Shown: positions 11,481-20,392, numbered from the stretch's first letter. The stretch: DNA of 64,000 nucleotides from Burkholderia sp. SRS-46 (GCF_004343775.1 NZ_PTXL01000006.1:186001-250000), one strand, 5' to 3'. Translations and numbers: made by a program. The notes: generated by a model from the letters alone, not told the origin.

Positions 11481-12059
11481 ATGACCCTGATCGCCCTCAA
11501 CAAGCCGTTCGGCACGATTTGCCAGTTTTCCGCGCACGAGTCGCGGCCGTCGCTCGGCGACTGGGTAAAAACACCCGGCGTCTACGCGGCCGGCCGGCTC
11601 GACGCGGACAGCGAGGGGCTGCTGCTGCTCACCGACGACGGCGCATTGCAGGCGCGCATCGCCGAGCCGCGCCACAAGCTCGTGAAGCGCTACTGGGCGC
11701 AGGTCGAGGGCGCGCCGGGCCTGGCCGACCTGAAGGCGCTCGCGCGCGGCGTCGATCTCGGCGACTACGTGACGCGCCCGTGCCGCGCTGAATTCATCGA
11801 GCCGCCGGACACGTTGTGGCCGCGCAATCCGCCGATCCGCTACCGCGCCGCGATCCCGACCACCTGGATCGAACTCGCGATCACCGAAGGCAAGAACCGC
11901 CAGGTGCGCCGGATGACCGCGGCGGTCGGCTTCCCGACCTTGCGCCTGGTACGCGTCGGCGTCGGCTCGCTGGATATATTCGCGCTCGGCATTGCACCCG
12001 GGGAAACAATCAAATTGCCGCCGCGTGCGCCGTGGGACGGTTTCGCGCGCATCGAATGA
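11481..12059 (+). CDS. rluE: 23S rRNA pseudouridine(2457) synthase RluE
   Basis: RsuA-family pseudouridine synthase, 192 aa, without the N-terminal S4 domain of RsuA or RluB, as in RluE. The catalytic Asp is Asp41 in GRLDADSEGLLLLT. The C-terminal EGKNRQVRRMTAAVG motif is conserved. It would modify U2457 in the peptidyl-transferase region of 23S rRNA (family knowledge). Divergent from icd. The assignment to RluE over RluF or RsuA rests on length and on the N-terminus starting directly with the catalytic domain (MTLIALNKPFGTICQFS). Confidence 0.9.
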   Translation: MTLIALNKPFGTICQFSAHESRPSLGDWVKTPGVYAAGRLDADSEGLLLLTDDGALQARIAEPRHKLVKRYWAQVEGAPGLADLKALARGVDLGDYVTRPCRAEFIEPPDTLWPRNPPIRYRAAIPTTWIELAITEGKNRQVRRMTAAVGFPTLRLVRVGVGSLDIFALGIAPGETIKLPPRAPWDGFARIE

Positions 12060-12327
12060 CATTTGCATGATGTGTGATTTTTTTCGTCAACCACCTGCGA
12101 AGATCGCGCGTTAAACCACGCAGATGCCACCCTGAGCTATCCGGCATGGACGACCGAACCGTGTTTGCGTCACGAAAGCGACGTTTTTTTCGAATACGAT
12201 TCGGCGCCCGCAGCGCAATGAGAAATTTCTCGAAGCGTCTGTCAACCGAAAGGTGGATGGCACCGTTAGACGTCATGACTCCTATGCCGGGTCATTTGGT
12301 TAATTAACTAAAGCTGAGGAACACAAC

Positions 12328-12552
12328 ATGAACAAACTGATCGCCGCTCTGGTCGCTGGCCTCTTCGCAACGGCAGCTTTCGCACAAGCTTCGGCACCGG
12401 CAGCTGCTCCGGCAGCTCCGGCAGCAGAAAAGGCAGAAGCTGCTTCGGCACCGGCGAAGAAGGCTGCTAAGAAGCACCACGCAAAGAAGCACCACGCTTC
12501 GAAGAAGGCTGCTGCTAGCGCCGCTGAAGCCCCGGCTGCTGCTTCGAACTAA
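12328..12552 (+). CDS. small exported Ala/Lys/His-rich protein
   Basis: 74-aa precursor with a clean Sec signal peptide (MNKLIAALVAGLFATAAFAQA, cleavage after about residue 19). The mature part is almost only Ala, Pro, Lys, His, Ser and Glu. It contains two copies of a KKHHAKKHHA-type basic block (about residues 48-60) flanked by Ala/Pro stretches. Composition resembles acid-shock (Asr-like) and histone-like tails and suggests an unfolded periplasmic cation. GAGGAAC supplies the ribosome binding site and a strong terminator follows. Function unknown. Codon choice is less GC-biased (GCT and GCA are frequent) than in the neighbours, as in highly expressed genes. Confidence 0.8.
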   Translation: MNKLIAALVAGLFATAAFAQASAPAAAPAAPAAEKAEAASAPAKKAAKKHHAKKHHASKKAAASAAEAPAAASN

Positions 12553-12612
12553 GTAAGCAAGCTGTAAAAATAACGCAGTCAAGAACACGAAGTTGCCGTT
12601 CTTACGGCGTTG

Positions 12613-12651
12613 AAAGGCAGGTCACCGCAAGGCGATCTGCCTTTTTCTTTT
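12613..12651 (+). terminator. rho-independent terminator
   Basis: An 11-bp stem (AAAGGCAGGTC at 12613-12623 with 12634-12644, one G-T pair) is followed by TTTTTCTTTTTT. It ends the small Ala/Lys/His-rich gene. Confidence 0.9.
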
Positions 12652-12713
12652 TTGTGCCCGCCGGTGCGCTTCGCGTACCATGCGTGTCTCGATTTTCCGA
12701 AAGGAGCCCTGCT

Positions 12714-13214
12714 GTGCGATTCTCCCTGCGCTCGTCGCTCGGCCGCCTTGCGCGCGCCGCCCTGTTTCCCGTCGCGTTCGCCGTCGCCGCGCTCGGCATG
12801 CAAGCCGCGGTCGCGCAGATGCCGCCCGGCGCCAAGCAGCCGAGCGAGTTCCCGCACGTCAAGCTGCGCGCGGGCATGTACGTGATCGACGCGGCCGTCG
12901 CCGCCAACGACGCCGATCGCGAGCAGGGGCTCATGTACCGTTCGCAGCTCGCGCCGAACGAAGGGATGCTGTTCGTGTTCAACGAGAACGCCGTGCACTG
13001 CTTCTGGATGAAGAACACGCTGATCCCGCTGTCGATCGCATTCATCCGCGCGGACGGCACGGTCACCGACATCGACGAGATGCAGGCCGAGACCACCAAC
13101 AACCACTGCCCGCGCAACAACGGCGTCTATGCGCTCGAGATGCCCAAGGGCTGGTTCGCGGCGAAGGGCATCAAGCCCGGCATGAAGATCGACGGGCTGC
13201 CGAAGCCGCAGTGA
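12714..13214 (+). CDS. exported DUF192 family protein
   Basis: 166 aa. An N-terminal signal sequence (about residues 1-35, ending near AAVAQ) is followed by a complete DUF192 domain with the conserved pieces REQGLMYR, MLFVF, FWMKNTLIPLSIAFI and VLEMPKG-like ALEMPKGWF. The biochemical role of the family is unknown; it is often periplasmic. The start is a GTG at 12714 preceded by AAAGGAG with 7-nt spacing; an in-frame start at 12654 would lie in the upstream terminator region. A GC hairpin with eight Ts follows the stop. Confidence 0.88.
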   Translation: MRFSLRSSLGRLARAALFPVAFAVAALGMQAAVAQMPPGAKQPSEFPHVKLRAGMYVIDAAVAANDADREQGLMYRSQLAPNEGMLFVFNENAVHCFWMKNTLIPLSIAFIRADGTVTDIDEMQAETTNNHCPRNNGVYALEMPKGWFAAKGIKPGMKIDGLPKPQ

Positions 13215-13252
13215 CGACACCCGCCGCGGCGCGACGCCGCGCGTGTCCACCG

Positions 13253-13282
13253 GCCGGCCGCCTCGCGCGCCGGCTTTTTTTT
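13253..13282 (+). terminator. terminator after the DUF192 gene
   Basis: GCCGG (13253-13257) pairs with CCGGC (13270-13274), extended by partial inner pairing, and is followed by eight Ts. Confidence 0.75.
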
Positions 13283-13430
13283 CGTCCGCCGGCCGCGCAC
13301 GGCCCTTGAATGCCCGCCGGTGGTCCGCATCTGCAAAAGCCACATACAAGCGCTATGCTTTAAATCTCGCTTGATTCAACCCGGACCGGCGCAGTCGGCC
13401 GGCTTTTGACCCGAACCACTGGAGGTTCAC

Positions 13431-15551
13431 GTGCCCCGCAAAACCCCCATCGAGCGCTATCGCAATATCGGGATCAGCGCTCACATCGATGCCGGCAAAA
13501 CCACGACTACCGAACGCATCCTGTTCTATACCGGCGTGAGCCACAAGATCGGCGAAGTGCACGACGGCGCGGCCACGATGGACTGGATGGAGCAGGAGCA
13601 GGAACGCGGCATCACGATCACGTCGGCCGCGACGACTGCTTTCTGGAAGGGCATGGCCGGCAATTATCCGGAACACCGGATCAACATCATCGACACCCCC
13701 GGGCACGTCGATTTCACGATCGAGGTCGAACGCTCGATGCGCGTGCTCGACGGCGCGTGCATGGTCTACGACTCGGTCGGCGGCGTGCAGCCGCAGTCCG
13801 AAACCGTGTGGCGCCAGGCGAACAAGTACAAGGTGCCGCGCATCGCGTTCGTCAACAAGATGGACCGCATCGGCGCCGACTTCTTCCGCGTGCAGCGGCA
13901 GATCGGCGAGCGCCTGAAAGGCGTCGCCGTGCCGATCCAGATTCCGATCGGCGCGGAAGATCATTTCCAGGGCGTCGTCGATCTCGTCAAGATGAAGGCG
14001 ATCGTGTGGGACGACGAAAGCCAGGGCGTGAAGTTCACCTACGAGGACATCCCCGCGAACCTGGTCGAGCTCGCGCACGAATGGCGCGAGAAGATGGTCG
14101 AGGCCGCGGCGGAAGCGAGCGAGGAACTGCTCGAGAAGTACCTGCACGACCATGAGTCGCTGACCGAGGACGAGATCAAGGCCGCGCTGCGCAAGCGCAC
14201 GATCGCCAACGAGATCGTGCCGATGCTGTGCGGCAGCGCGTTCAAGAACAAGGGCGTGCAGGCGATGCTCGACGCGGTGATCGACTACCTGCCGTCGCCG
14301 GTCGACGTGCCGGCCATCCTCGGCCACGACTTCGCCGATCCGGAAAAACCGGCCGAACGTCACCCGAGCGACGACGAGCCGTTCTCGGCGCTCGCGTTCA
14401 AGATCATGACCGACCCGTTCGTCGGCCAGCTGATCTTCTTCCGCGTGTATTCGGGCGTCGTCGAATCCGGCGACACGGTGCTCAACGCGACGAAGGACAA
14501 GAAGGAACGGCTCGGCCGGATCCTGCAGATGCACGCGAACGAGCGCAAGGAAATCAAGGAAGTGCGCGCGGGCGACATCGCGGCGGCCGTCGGCCTGAAG
14601 GAAGCGACGACGGGCGACACGCTGTGCGATCCGGTCAAGCCGATCATCCTCGAGAAGATGGAATTCCCGGAGCCCGTGATCTCGCAGGCGGTGGAACCGA
14701 AGACGAAGGCCGACCAGGAAAAGATGGGCCTCGCGCTGAACCGCCTGGCGCAGGAAGATCCGTCGTTCCGCGTGCAGACCGACGAAGAATCCGGCCAGAC
14801 GATCATTTCGGGGATGGGCGAGCTGCACCTCGAAATCCTGGTCGACCGGATGAAGCGCGAGTTCGGCGTCGAAGCGACGGTCGGCAAGCCGCAGGTCGCG
14901 TATCGCGAGACGGTGCGCACGACGGCGACCGACGTCGAGGGCAAGTTCGTCAAGCAGTCGGGCGGCCGCGGACAATACGGCCACGCGGTGGTCACGCTCG
15001 AGCCGAACCCCGGCAAGGGCTACGAGTTCCTCGACGAGATCAAGGGCGGCGTGATTCCGCGCGAATTCATCCCGGCCGTCGACAAGGGCATCACCGAAAC
15101 GCTGAAGAGCGGCGTGCTCGCGGGCTATCCGGTCGTCGACGTGAAGGTGCACCTGACGTTCGGCTCGTACCACGACGTCGACTCGAACGAAAACGCGTTC
15201 CGCATGGCCGGCTCGATGGCGTTCAAGGAAGCGATGCGCCGCGCGAAGCCGGTGCTGCTCGAGCCGATGATGGCGGTCGAGGTCGAGACGCCCGAGGACT
15301 TCATGGGCAACGTGATGGGCGACCTGTCGAGCCGGCGCGGCATCGTGCAGGGGATGGAGGACATCGCGGGCGGCGGCGGCAAGCTGGTGCGCGCCGAGGT
15401 GCCGCTTGCGGAGATGTTCGGCTATTCGACGTCGCTGCGTTCGGCGACGCAGGGCCGCGCGACCTACACGATGGAGTTCAAGCACTACGCCGAAACGCCG
15501 GCGAGCGTGTCGGAAGCGGTGATCAACGCGAAGCGCGTCGATTCGAAGTAG
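13431..15551 (+). CDS. fusA: elongation factor G (stand-alone copy)
   Basis: Ribosomal translocase GTPase, 706 aa. G-domain motifs: G1 AHIDAGKT (17-24), G3 DTPGH (88-92) and G4 NKMD (142-145). Domain IV contains GGRGQYGH. The GTG start at 13431 follows GGAGGTTCAC. There are no rpsL, rpsG or tuf genes here, so this is not the str-operon copy; Burkholderia commonly has a second EF-G. All GTPase motifs are intact, so it is either a working duplicate or a recycling-biased paralogue. The terminator just after it hosts a group II intron. Confidence 0.93.
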   Translation: MPRKTPIERYRNIGISAHIDAGKTTTTERILFYTGVSHKIGEVHDGAATMDWMEQEQERGITITSAATTAFWKGMAGNYPEHRINIIDTPGHVDFTIEVERSMRVLDGACMVYDSVGGVQPQSETVWRQANKYKVPRIAFVNKMDRIGADFFRVQRQIGERLKGVAVPIQIPIGAEDHFQGVVDLVKMKAIVWDDESQGVKFTYEDIPANLVELAHEWREKMVEAAAEASEELLEKYLHDHESLTEDEIKAALRKRTIANEIVPMLCGSAFKNKGVQAMLDAVIDYLPSPVDVPAILGHDFADPEKPAERHPSDDEPFSALAFKIMTDPFVGQLIFFRVYSGVVESGDTVLNATKDKKERLGRILQMHANERKEIKEVRAGDIAAAVGLKEATTGDTLCDPVKPIILEKMEFPEPVISQAVEPKTKADQEKMGLALNRLAQEDPSFRVQTDEESGQTIISGMGELHLEILVDRMKREFGVEATVGKPQVAYRETVRTTATDVEGKFVKQSGGRGQYGHAVVTLEPNPGKGYEFLDEIKGGVIPREFIPAVDKGITETLKSGVLAGYPVVDVKVHLTFGSYHDVDSNENAFRMAGSMAFKEAMRRAKPVLLEPMMAVEVETPEDFMGNVMGDLSSRRGIVQGMEDIAGGGGKLVRAEVPLAEMFGYSTSLRSATQGRATYTMEFKHYAETPASVSEAVINAKRVDSK

Positions 15552-15574
15552 GCGCCGCGCCTGCGGCATGCAAG

Positions 15575-15601
15575 GCCCGTCCGTTCGCGGACGGGCTTTT
15601 T
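15575..15601 (+). terminator. rho-independent terminator of fusA and intron target
   Basis: A 9-bp stem (GCCCGTCCG at 15575-15583 with 15588-15596) with loop TTCG is followed by five Ts ending at 15601. The group II intron begins at the next base. Confidence 0.92.
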
Positions 15602-17441
15602 GTGCGCCCAGCATGGGCGCACTCCTGCGGGTGTAAGTCCCGCCGTAAGTTGGTCACAACGAACGAAGTGAAGCGCAGCTGCATGAGGGTGACCGAGTGT
15701 GGGAAGGAAGCGTGGAGCGTAAATCGCGAGCCGATGGACAAGAACCGTATAGAAGGCATTGCTGAGCAGGGCGAGCGGGCAAAAGACCGCGAAGCTCTTG
15801 TGACCAAGGCGAGGCAATGTAAATACGGCGGTTGTGCGGTGAAGGAGTGCGTTCTTACCTGGGGAGACCTTGCTTTACGTCTGAAAGGGCGACGGTGAAG
15901 AGCCGGAGCAAGGGGTCAGCAGAGGCCATAGTAGCCGCCCGCTAGGGGCGAAGGGCCGAACGAGTAGGAGAGTGATCGGTCATGTCGTTCGAACGGGCAA
16001 GGCATCAGAAGTTCGGGAAACCGGAGCGAATCGCGGAGTGGCGAGGTGAAGCTTCGTCGGATGCGGGGCGCGATGAAGCACGTGCGGCACGGCGAGAATC
16101 CGAAAGCTCAGGACGGGAGGACCTGCTAGTGCAGGCCCTCTCGACCACGAACATGGTGTTGGCATGGAAACGTGTCAAAGCCAATCGTGGCAGTGCAGGG
16201 GTTGATGGACGGACGATCTCCGAAACGGCGAAATACCTGAAGACGCACTGGCCGCAGATTCGGAAGGAAATACGAGACGGAAGCTACCGGCCTCAGGCCG
16301 TGCGGCGCGTTGAGATTCCGAAGCCCGACGGTGGAGTGCGAGAACTGGGGATTCCGACGGTGACGGATCGACTGATTCAGCAAGCCCTTCTGCAAGTCCT
16401 GCAACCGTTGATTGATCCTAGCTTCTCCGAACACAGCTACGGCTTCCGGCCGGGCCGGCGAGCGCGTGACGCGGTGCTGATGGCACAAAGTCATGTACGG
16501 GACGGCTACGACGTAGTCGTCGACGTGGATCTGGAAAAGTTCTTCGATCGAGTCAATCACGACGTTCTGATGGAACGGCTATCAAGGCGAATCGAGGATA
16601 AAGCCATGCTTCGGCTGATCCGTCGATACCTCACGGCCGGGGTCATGGACGGCGGGATCACCAAAGAGCGATTTGAGGGAACGCCGCAAGGTGGTCCGCT
16701 ATCGCCCCTCTTGGCGAACGTGTTGCTGGACGAGGTGGATCGAGAGTTGGAGCGGCGCGGGCATCGGTTCGTGCGCTACGCCGACGACTGCAATGTTTAC
16801 GTACGCAGTCGGCGCGCGGGTGAACGTGTACTTGACGGGTTACGCTGCCTCTACTCAGCTCTACGCTTGAAGGTCAACGAGTCCAAAACGGCGGTTGCAC
16901 CTGCGACGGGTCGAAAGTTCTTGGGATACGAGTTGTGGCGTCACCCAAGTGGCCAAGTCAAATGTGCGGTTTCGTTTAAGGCGCAGGACGCCTTCAAGCA
17001 GCGTATCCGGAAGATTACGCGTCGGTCGGGCGGCAGCAGTATGTCGACCGTAGTGGAACGACTACGGCAATACGTGCCCGGGTGGAAGGCGTACTTCCAA
17101 CTGGCACAAACACCGAAGGTGTTCCGCCGACTGGACGAGTGGATCAGACACCGGCTGCGTGCACTGCAGCTCAAGCACTGGCGTCGGGGTACGACGGTCT
17201 ATCGAGAACTACTAGCGCTGGGCGCGTCGGAATCGGCTGCGCGGAAGGCCGCTGGTCATAGCCGCCGATGGTGGCACACCAGCGGGCGGGCACTGCATCT
17301 CGTGCTCTCCACCGGTTACTTCGACCGTCTCGGCGTACCCCGACTCTCATAGCCTCAACTGCTCGAACCGCCCGGTGCGGACCCGCATGCCGGGTGGTGT
17401 GGGAGGGGATCGGTCAGGTTACTGACCGCCCCTATCCCGAT
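15602..17441 (+). mobile_element. class C (IIC) group II intron
   Basis: Self-splicing retroelement of about 1840 bp. The 5' end GTGCGCCC begins directly after the fusA terminator T-tract. A structured ~380-nt RNA region precedes the reverse transcriptase ORF. After the ORF, domain V can be folded: CCGCCCGG pairs with CCGGGTGG around an inner TGCG-GACC-CGCA hairpin, with a 2-nt TG bulge on the 3' side (about 17367-17392). Domain VI follows with a 7-bp CGGTCAG/CTGACCG hairpin and GGGG/CCCC base. A bulged A at 17434 lies 7 nt before the end, and the 3' terminus is AT at 17440-17441. Insertion behind a terminator is the hallmark of class C. The exact 3' boundary is inferred. Confidence 0.85.
15982..17352 (+). 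CDS. ltrA: group II intron reverse transcriptase/maturase
   Basis: 456 aa. It reverse-transcribes and helps splice the intron RNA. The RT core has PQGGPLSPLL (235-244) and the catalytic YADD (266-269), followed by thumb motif GRKFLGYELW. The maturase (X) domain follows, about 340-400. There is no C-terminal HNH endonuclease domain, as expected for class C introns, which target single-stranded or hairpin DNA. The frame is uninterrupted, so the element may be active. Codon use is less GC-biased than in flanking genes, which fits horizontal origin. ATG at 15982 chosen; AGTAGGAGAG upstream provides a binding site. Confidence 0.95.
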   Translation: MSFERARHQKFGKPERIAEWRGEASSDAGRDEARAARRESESSGREDLLVQALSTTNMVLAWKRVKANRGSAGVDGRTISETAKYLKTHWPQIRKEIRDGSYRPQAVRRVEIPKPDGGVRELGIPTVTDRLIQQALLQVLQPLIDPSFSEHSYGFRPGRRARDAVLMAQSHVRDGYDVVVDVDLEKFFDRVNHDVLMERLSRRIEDKAMLRLIRRYLTAGVMDGGITKERFEGTPQGGPLSPLLANVLLDEVDRELERRGHRFVRYADDCNVYVRSRRAGERVLDGLRCLYSALRLKVNESKTAVAPATGRKFLGYELWRHPSGQVKCAVSFKAQDAFKQRIRKITRRSGGSSMSTVVERLRQYVPGWKAYFQLAQTPKVFRRLDEWIRHRLRALQLKHWRRGTTVYRELLALGASESAARKAAGHSRRWWHTSGRALHLVLSTGYFDRLGVPRLS

Positions 17442-17556
17442 TGTTGGCGCGGTGCGTGGCGTGGCGTAGCGCCGACGCGTCGCAATTTTGACCGGATGCC
17501 GCGATATTTTTGCGCGTGCCACAATCCGCGGCAATCCATCATACGAATTTGCGCCG

Positions 17557-18567
17557 ATGCCGTCTGCCCCTTCCCTGCGCCGCCTGCTGATGCTCTACGC
17601 GGGACTGCTCGCCGCCAACGCGGCCGTCTGGCTGTGGGCGTTCGCGGCGTTGCGCGACCGGCCGCTGCTGCTCGGCACGGCCGCGATTGCGTACGGGCTC
17701 GGGCTGCGTCATGCGGTCGACGCCGATCACATCGCCGCGATCGACGTCGCGACGCGCAAGCTGATGCAGGATGGCCAGCGGCCGCTGACGGTCGGCCTGT
17801 TCTTCTCGCTCGGCCACTCGACGATCGTGGTGGCGGCGACGCTCGGCGTCGCGCTGACCGCGTTCGCGCTGCGCGAACGCTTCGACGCGTTCCGCGAGGT
17901 TGGCGGCACGATCGGCACCGCGGTGTCGGCCACCTTCCTGCTGGTGCTCGCCTGCGTGAATCTCGCGATCCTGCGCGACGTGTGGCGGCGCTACCGCGGC
18001 GGCCAGCCGGGTGACGCCGACACGGCGCATGCACATCGCCGAGGCGGTCTCGTCGCACGTCTGCTGCGGCCGCTTTTCCGGTTCGTCACGAAGAGCTGGC
18101 ACATGTATCCGGTGGGCGTGCTGTTCGGCCTCGGTTTCGATACTGCAACCGAAATCGGCCTGCTCGCGATCGCCGCCGCGCAGGCGAGCCAGGGCCTGCC
18201 GCTCTACGCGATCCTGCTGTTCCCCGCGCTGTTCATGGCTGGGATGACGCTGATCGACTCGACCGACAACGTGCTGATGATCCATGCGTACGGCTGGGCG
18301 ATGGACGATCCGCAGCGCAAGCTGCTCTACAACGCGAGCATCACGTTCGTGTCGGCAGCCGTCGCGCTCGCGATCGGCGGCATCGAGGCGGCCGGCCTGC
18401 TCGCCGACAAGCTCGCGCTGACGGGCCCGGTGCGCGACGCGCTGGACGCGCTCGGCGAACGGTTCGGCGCGCTCGGATACGGCATCGTCGCGCTGTTCCT
18501 GATCTGCTGGATCGCGTCGATCCTGTTCCATCGCTGGCAGCACGCGGCCGACGCGACGGCGCGCTGA
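17557..18567 (+). CDS. nickel/cobalt permease, HoxN/NixA (NiCoT) family
   Basis: High-affinity Ni2+/Co2+ uptake across the inner membrane. 336 aa with about eight TM helices. The family signature HAVDADH (52-58) in TM2 is intact, as are LGFDTATEIG and GMTLIDSTDN further on. The loop between the halves contains TAHAHRRGG. ATG at 17557 gives MPSAPSLRRLLMLYAG; the longer reading would add residues of no family similarity. The metal preference cannot be read from the sequence. Single gene, starting 115 bp after the group II intron; no urease or hydrogenase genes adjoin and I see no B12 or nickel riboswitch upstream. Confidence 0.92.
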   Translation: MPSAPSLRRLLMLYAGLLAANAAVWLWAFAALRDRPLLLGTAAIAYGLGLRHAVDADHIAAIDVATRKLMQDGQRPLTVGLFFSLGHSTIVVAATLGVALTAFALRERFDAFREVGGTIGTAVSATFLLVLACVNLAILRDVWRRYRGGQPGDADTAHAHRRGGLVARLLRPLFRFVTKSWHMYPVGVLFGLGFDTATEIGLLAIAAAQASQGLPLYAILLFPALFMAGMTLIDSTDNVLMIHAYGWAMDDPQRKLLYNASITFVSAAVALAIGGIEAAGLLADKLALTGPVRDALDALGERFGALGYGIVALFLICWIASILFHRWQHAADATAR

Positions 18568-18853
18568 CCATCGTTCAGACGTTTCATTCCGGAAACAAAA
18601 CTCCCACAACAACGTTTCATGCGCCGTCGCGCGGCATGCGCGCGCCTTGCGCCACGGGCGTGAGCGGACGATGGCACGGATCTCGCAGATAGGGCCTCGC
18701 ACGGCGGGCCCGCGTGCCGATCCACGTTCGCGGCTGGCTTCAACGCCGGCCCGGAGGTCATCGGCCGCCGAAACGACAACGCATCTTTAGCGGCCCCCTG
18801 CACCACACGCAAATAGCCGCGCGGCGACGAGGCATCGCGCGCATAGGGAGGCC

Positions 18854-20392
18854 ATGATGCATAAGACGAAACAGCCGTTCCGCGCGGCGGGACGGTGCTA
18901 TCGCGCGACCTTGCTGGCCGCAGCCGCGTTTGCATGCTGCTGCTCGTATGCCGTTGCGCAGGACCCGATGGCCCTCGGGCCGGTTGTCGCGCAGGCGGGC
19001 GACGATTCATCCTTGGTCGCACCGTTGGAGGTCGCGCAGAACGCGGTGCCCGAGACCACGCCCGAGGCGTCTGCCGGCGCGGACGCCGAGATGATGCTGG
19101 CCGACAGCGCATCGTCGTGCGCCGCCGATCCGGCTGCATGCAGCGTGCGCGTGGTTGCCGGTGGTGGCGCCGGCGGCAACGGCGCCGGCGGGAGCACCGG
19201 TGGCGGCAGCACGGGCAACGGGAGCGGCAGCGGCGGCAACAGCGGGAGCAATGGAAACGGCACCGTCGGACCCGCGAGTGTCGGTGGATCGGCCGGCGCG
19301 ACGTCCGGCGGAACAACTGGAACGGGCCGCGGGGGCGGCAATGCCACGGGCAATGCATCCGGTAACGGCGGATCTGGTGGCGGCACCTCAGGAGGCGGCA
19401 CTTCGGGTGGTGGTACCTCGGGTGGTGGTACCTCGGGTGGCGGCACTTCGGGTGAGGTACTCGGGTGGAGGTACTTCGCGGCGGCGCACTCGGGCGGCGG
19501 CACTCGGCGGCGGCACTTCGGGTGGCGGCACTTCGGGTGGCCACTCGGTGGAGTACTTCGGTGGAGGTACTTCGGGTGGAGGTACCGGGTGGAGGTATCG
19601 GGTGGGAGTACTTCGGGCGGCGGTACTTCGGCGGCGGTACTTCGGGCGGCGGCAGTTGTGGTTGCGGAGGACCATGGACACGGTGGCCATGGCGGCGGTA
19701 ACGAGTGGCGGAACGGTGGCGGTAACCACAGCGGCGGCAGCAACGGCGGCGGTAACGGCGGTGAGTCACGGCAACGGCGGCGGCAACGGCGGCGAGCAAC
19801 GGCGGCGAACGGCGGCGTAACAACGGCGAGTAACGGCGGTGGTCACGGCAATGGCGGCGGTCACGGCAATGGTGGCGGTGGCGGCGGTCACGGCAATGGT
19901 GGTGGCGGCGCAGGTGGGGCGGCAGGTGGCGGCGCAGGTGGCGGTGCGGGTGGCGGTGGCGGGCGTGCGGTGCTGGCGGCGGTGCTGGTGGCGGTGCTGG
20001 TGGCGGTGCTGGTGGCGGTGCTGGTGGCGGTGCTGGTGGCGGTGCTGGTGGCGGTGCTGGTGGCGGTGCTGGCGGCGGTGCTGGCGGCGGTGCTGGCGGC
20101 GGTGCTGGCGGCGGTGCGGGCGGTGCGGGCGGTGGTGCGGGCCGGCGGTGCTGGTGGCGGTGCTGGCGGCGGTGCTGGCGGCGGCTCAGGCGGCAACGGC
20201 GGCCATGGCAGCAGCGGTCACGGCGCGGCCGGCAATGGCAACGGCGGCCACGGCAATGGTGGCGGCAACGGCAATGGCAACGGCAGTGGCGGCTCCGGCA
20301 ATGGCGGGGCCAACGGTGTCGGCAACGGCAACGGGAGTGGTAACGGCAATGGCGGCGGCCACGGCAACGGCGGCGGCGGCAACCGCCGCTGA
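18854..20392 (+). CDS. secreted Gly-rich repeat protein, repeats out of frame in places
   Basis: The ORF from 18854 encodes 512 aa: a signal peptide (about 1-36, ending at AVAQ), a ~75-residue acidic linker, then extreme Gly/Ser/Asn-rich repeats. At several points the expected GGGTS or GAGG reading moves into another frame. GGGTS repeats are in the start frame up to about 19455, in a second frame to about 19595, and in the third near 19620-19680. The 12-bp array at 19969-20112 reads VLVA in the start frame but Gly-Ala-Gly-Gly in another. N- and C-terminal parts share one frame. This is a decayed or phase-variable gene, or a sequence collapsed by assembly error. Function unknown; perhaps a cell-surface protein. 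Confidence 0.55.
   Translation: MMHKTKQPFRAAGRCYRATLLAAAAFACCCSYAVAQDPMALGPVVAQAGDDSSLVAPLEVAQNAVPETTPEASAGADAEMMLADSASSCAADPAACSVRVVAGGGAGGNGAGGSTGGGSTGNGSGSGGNSGSNGNGTVGPASVGGSAGATSGGTTGTGRGGGNATGNASGNGGSGGGTSGGGTSGGGTSGGGTSGGGTSGEVLGWRYFAAAHSGGGTRRRHFGWRHFGWPLGGVLRWRYFGWRYRVEVSGGSTSGGGTSAAVLRAAAVVVAEDHGHGGHGGGNEWRNGGGNHSGGSNGGGNGGESRQRRRQRRRATAANGGVTTASNGGGHGNGGGHGNGGGGGGHGNGGGGAGGAAGGGAGGGAGGGGGRAVLAAVLVAVLVAVLVAVLVAVLVAVLVAVLVAVLAAVLAAVLAAVLAAVRAVRAVVRAGGAGGGAGGGAGGGSGGNGGHGSSGHGAAGNGNGGHGNGGGNGNGNGSGGSGNGGANGVGNGNGSGNGNGGGHGNGGGGNRR
19380..19640 (+). repeat. 15-bp degenerate repeats encoding Gly-Gly-Gly-Thr-Ser
   Basis: Units such as GGTGGTGGTACCTCG and GGTGGCGGCACTTCG repeat in tandem. 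The first five or so are exact 15-mers; later ones have 1-nt losses that break the frame. Confidence 0.8.
19969..20112 (+). repeat. 12-bp tandem repeat, 12 copies
   Basis: GGTGCTGGYGGC is repeated 12 times without length variation over exactly 144 bp. In the phase starting at 19969 it encodes Gly-Ala-Gly-Gly, but the open frame of the gene reads it shifted by one base. Confidence 0.9.

Noticed and set aside
17442..17556. Nickel or cobalamin riboswitch ahead of the metal permease
   Set aside because: Only 115 bp between intron end and ATG and no recognisable riboswitch core.
19969..20112. Regular array that could be mistaken for CRISPR
   Set aside because: A pure 12-bp coding-type tandem repeat with no spacers, inside a Gly-rich gene; no cas genes nearby.
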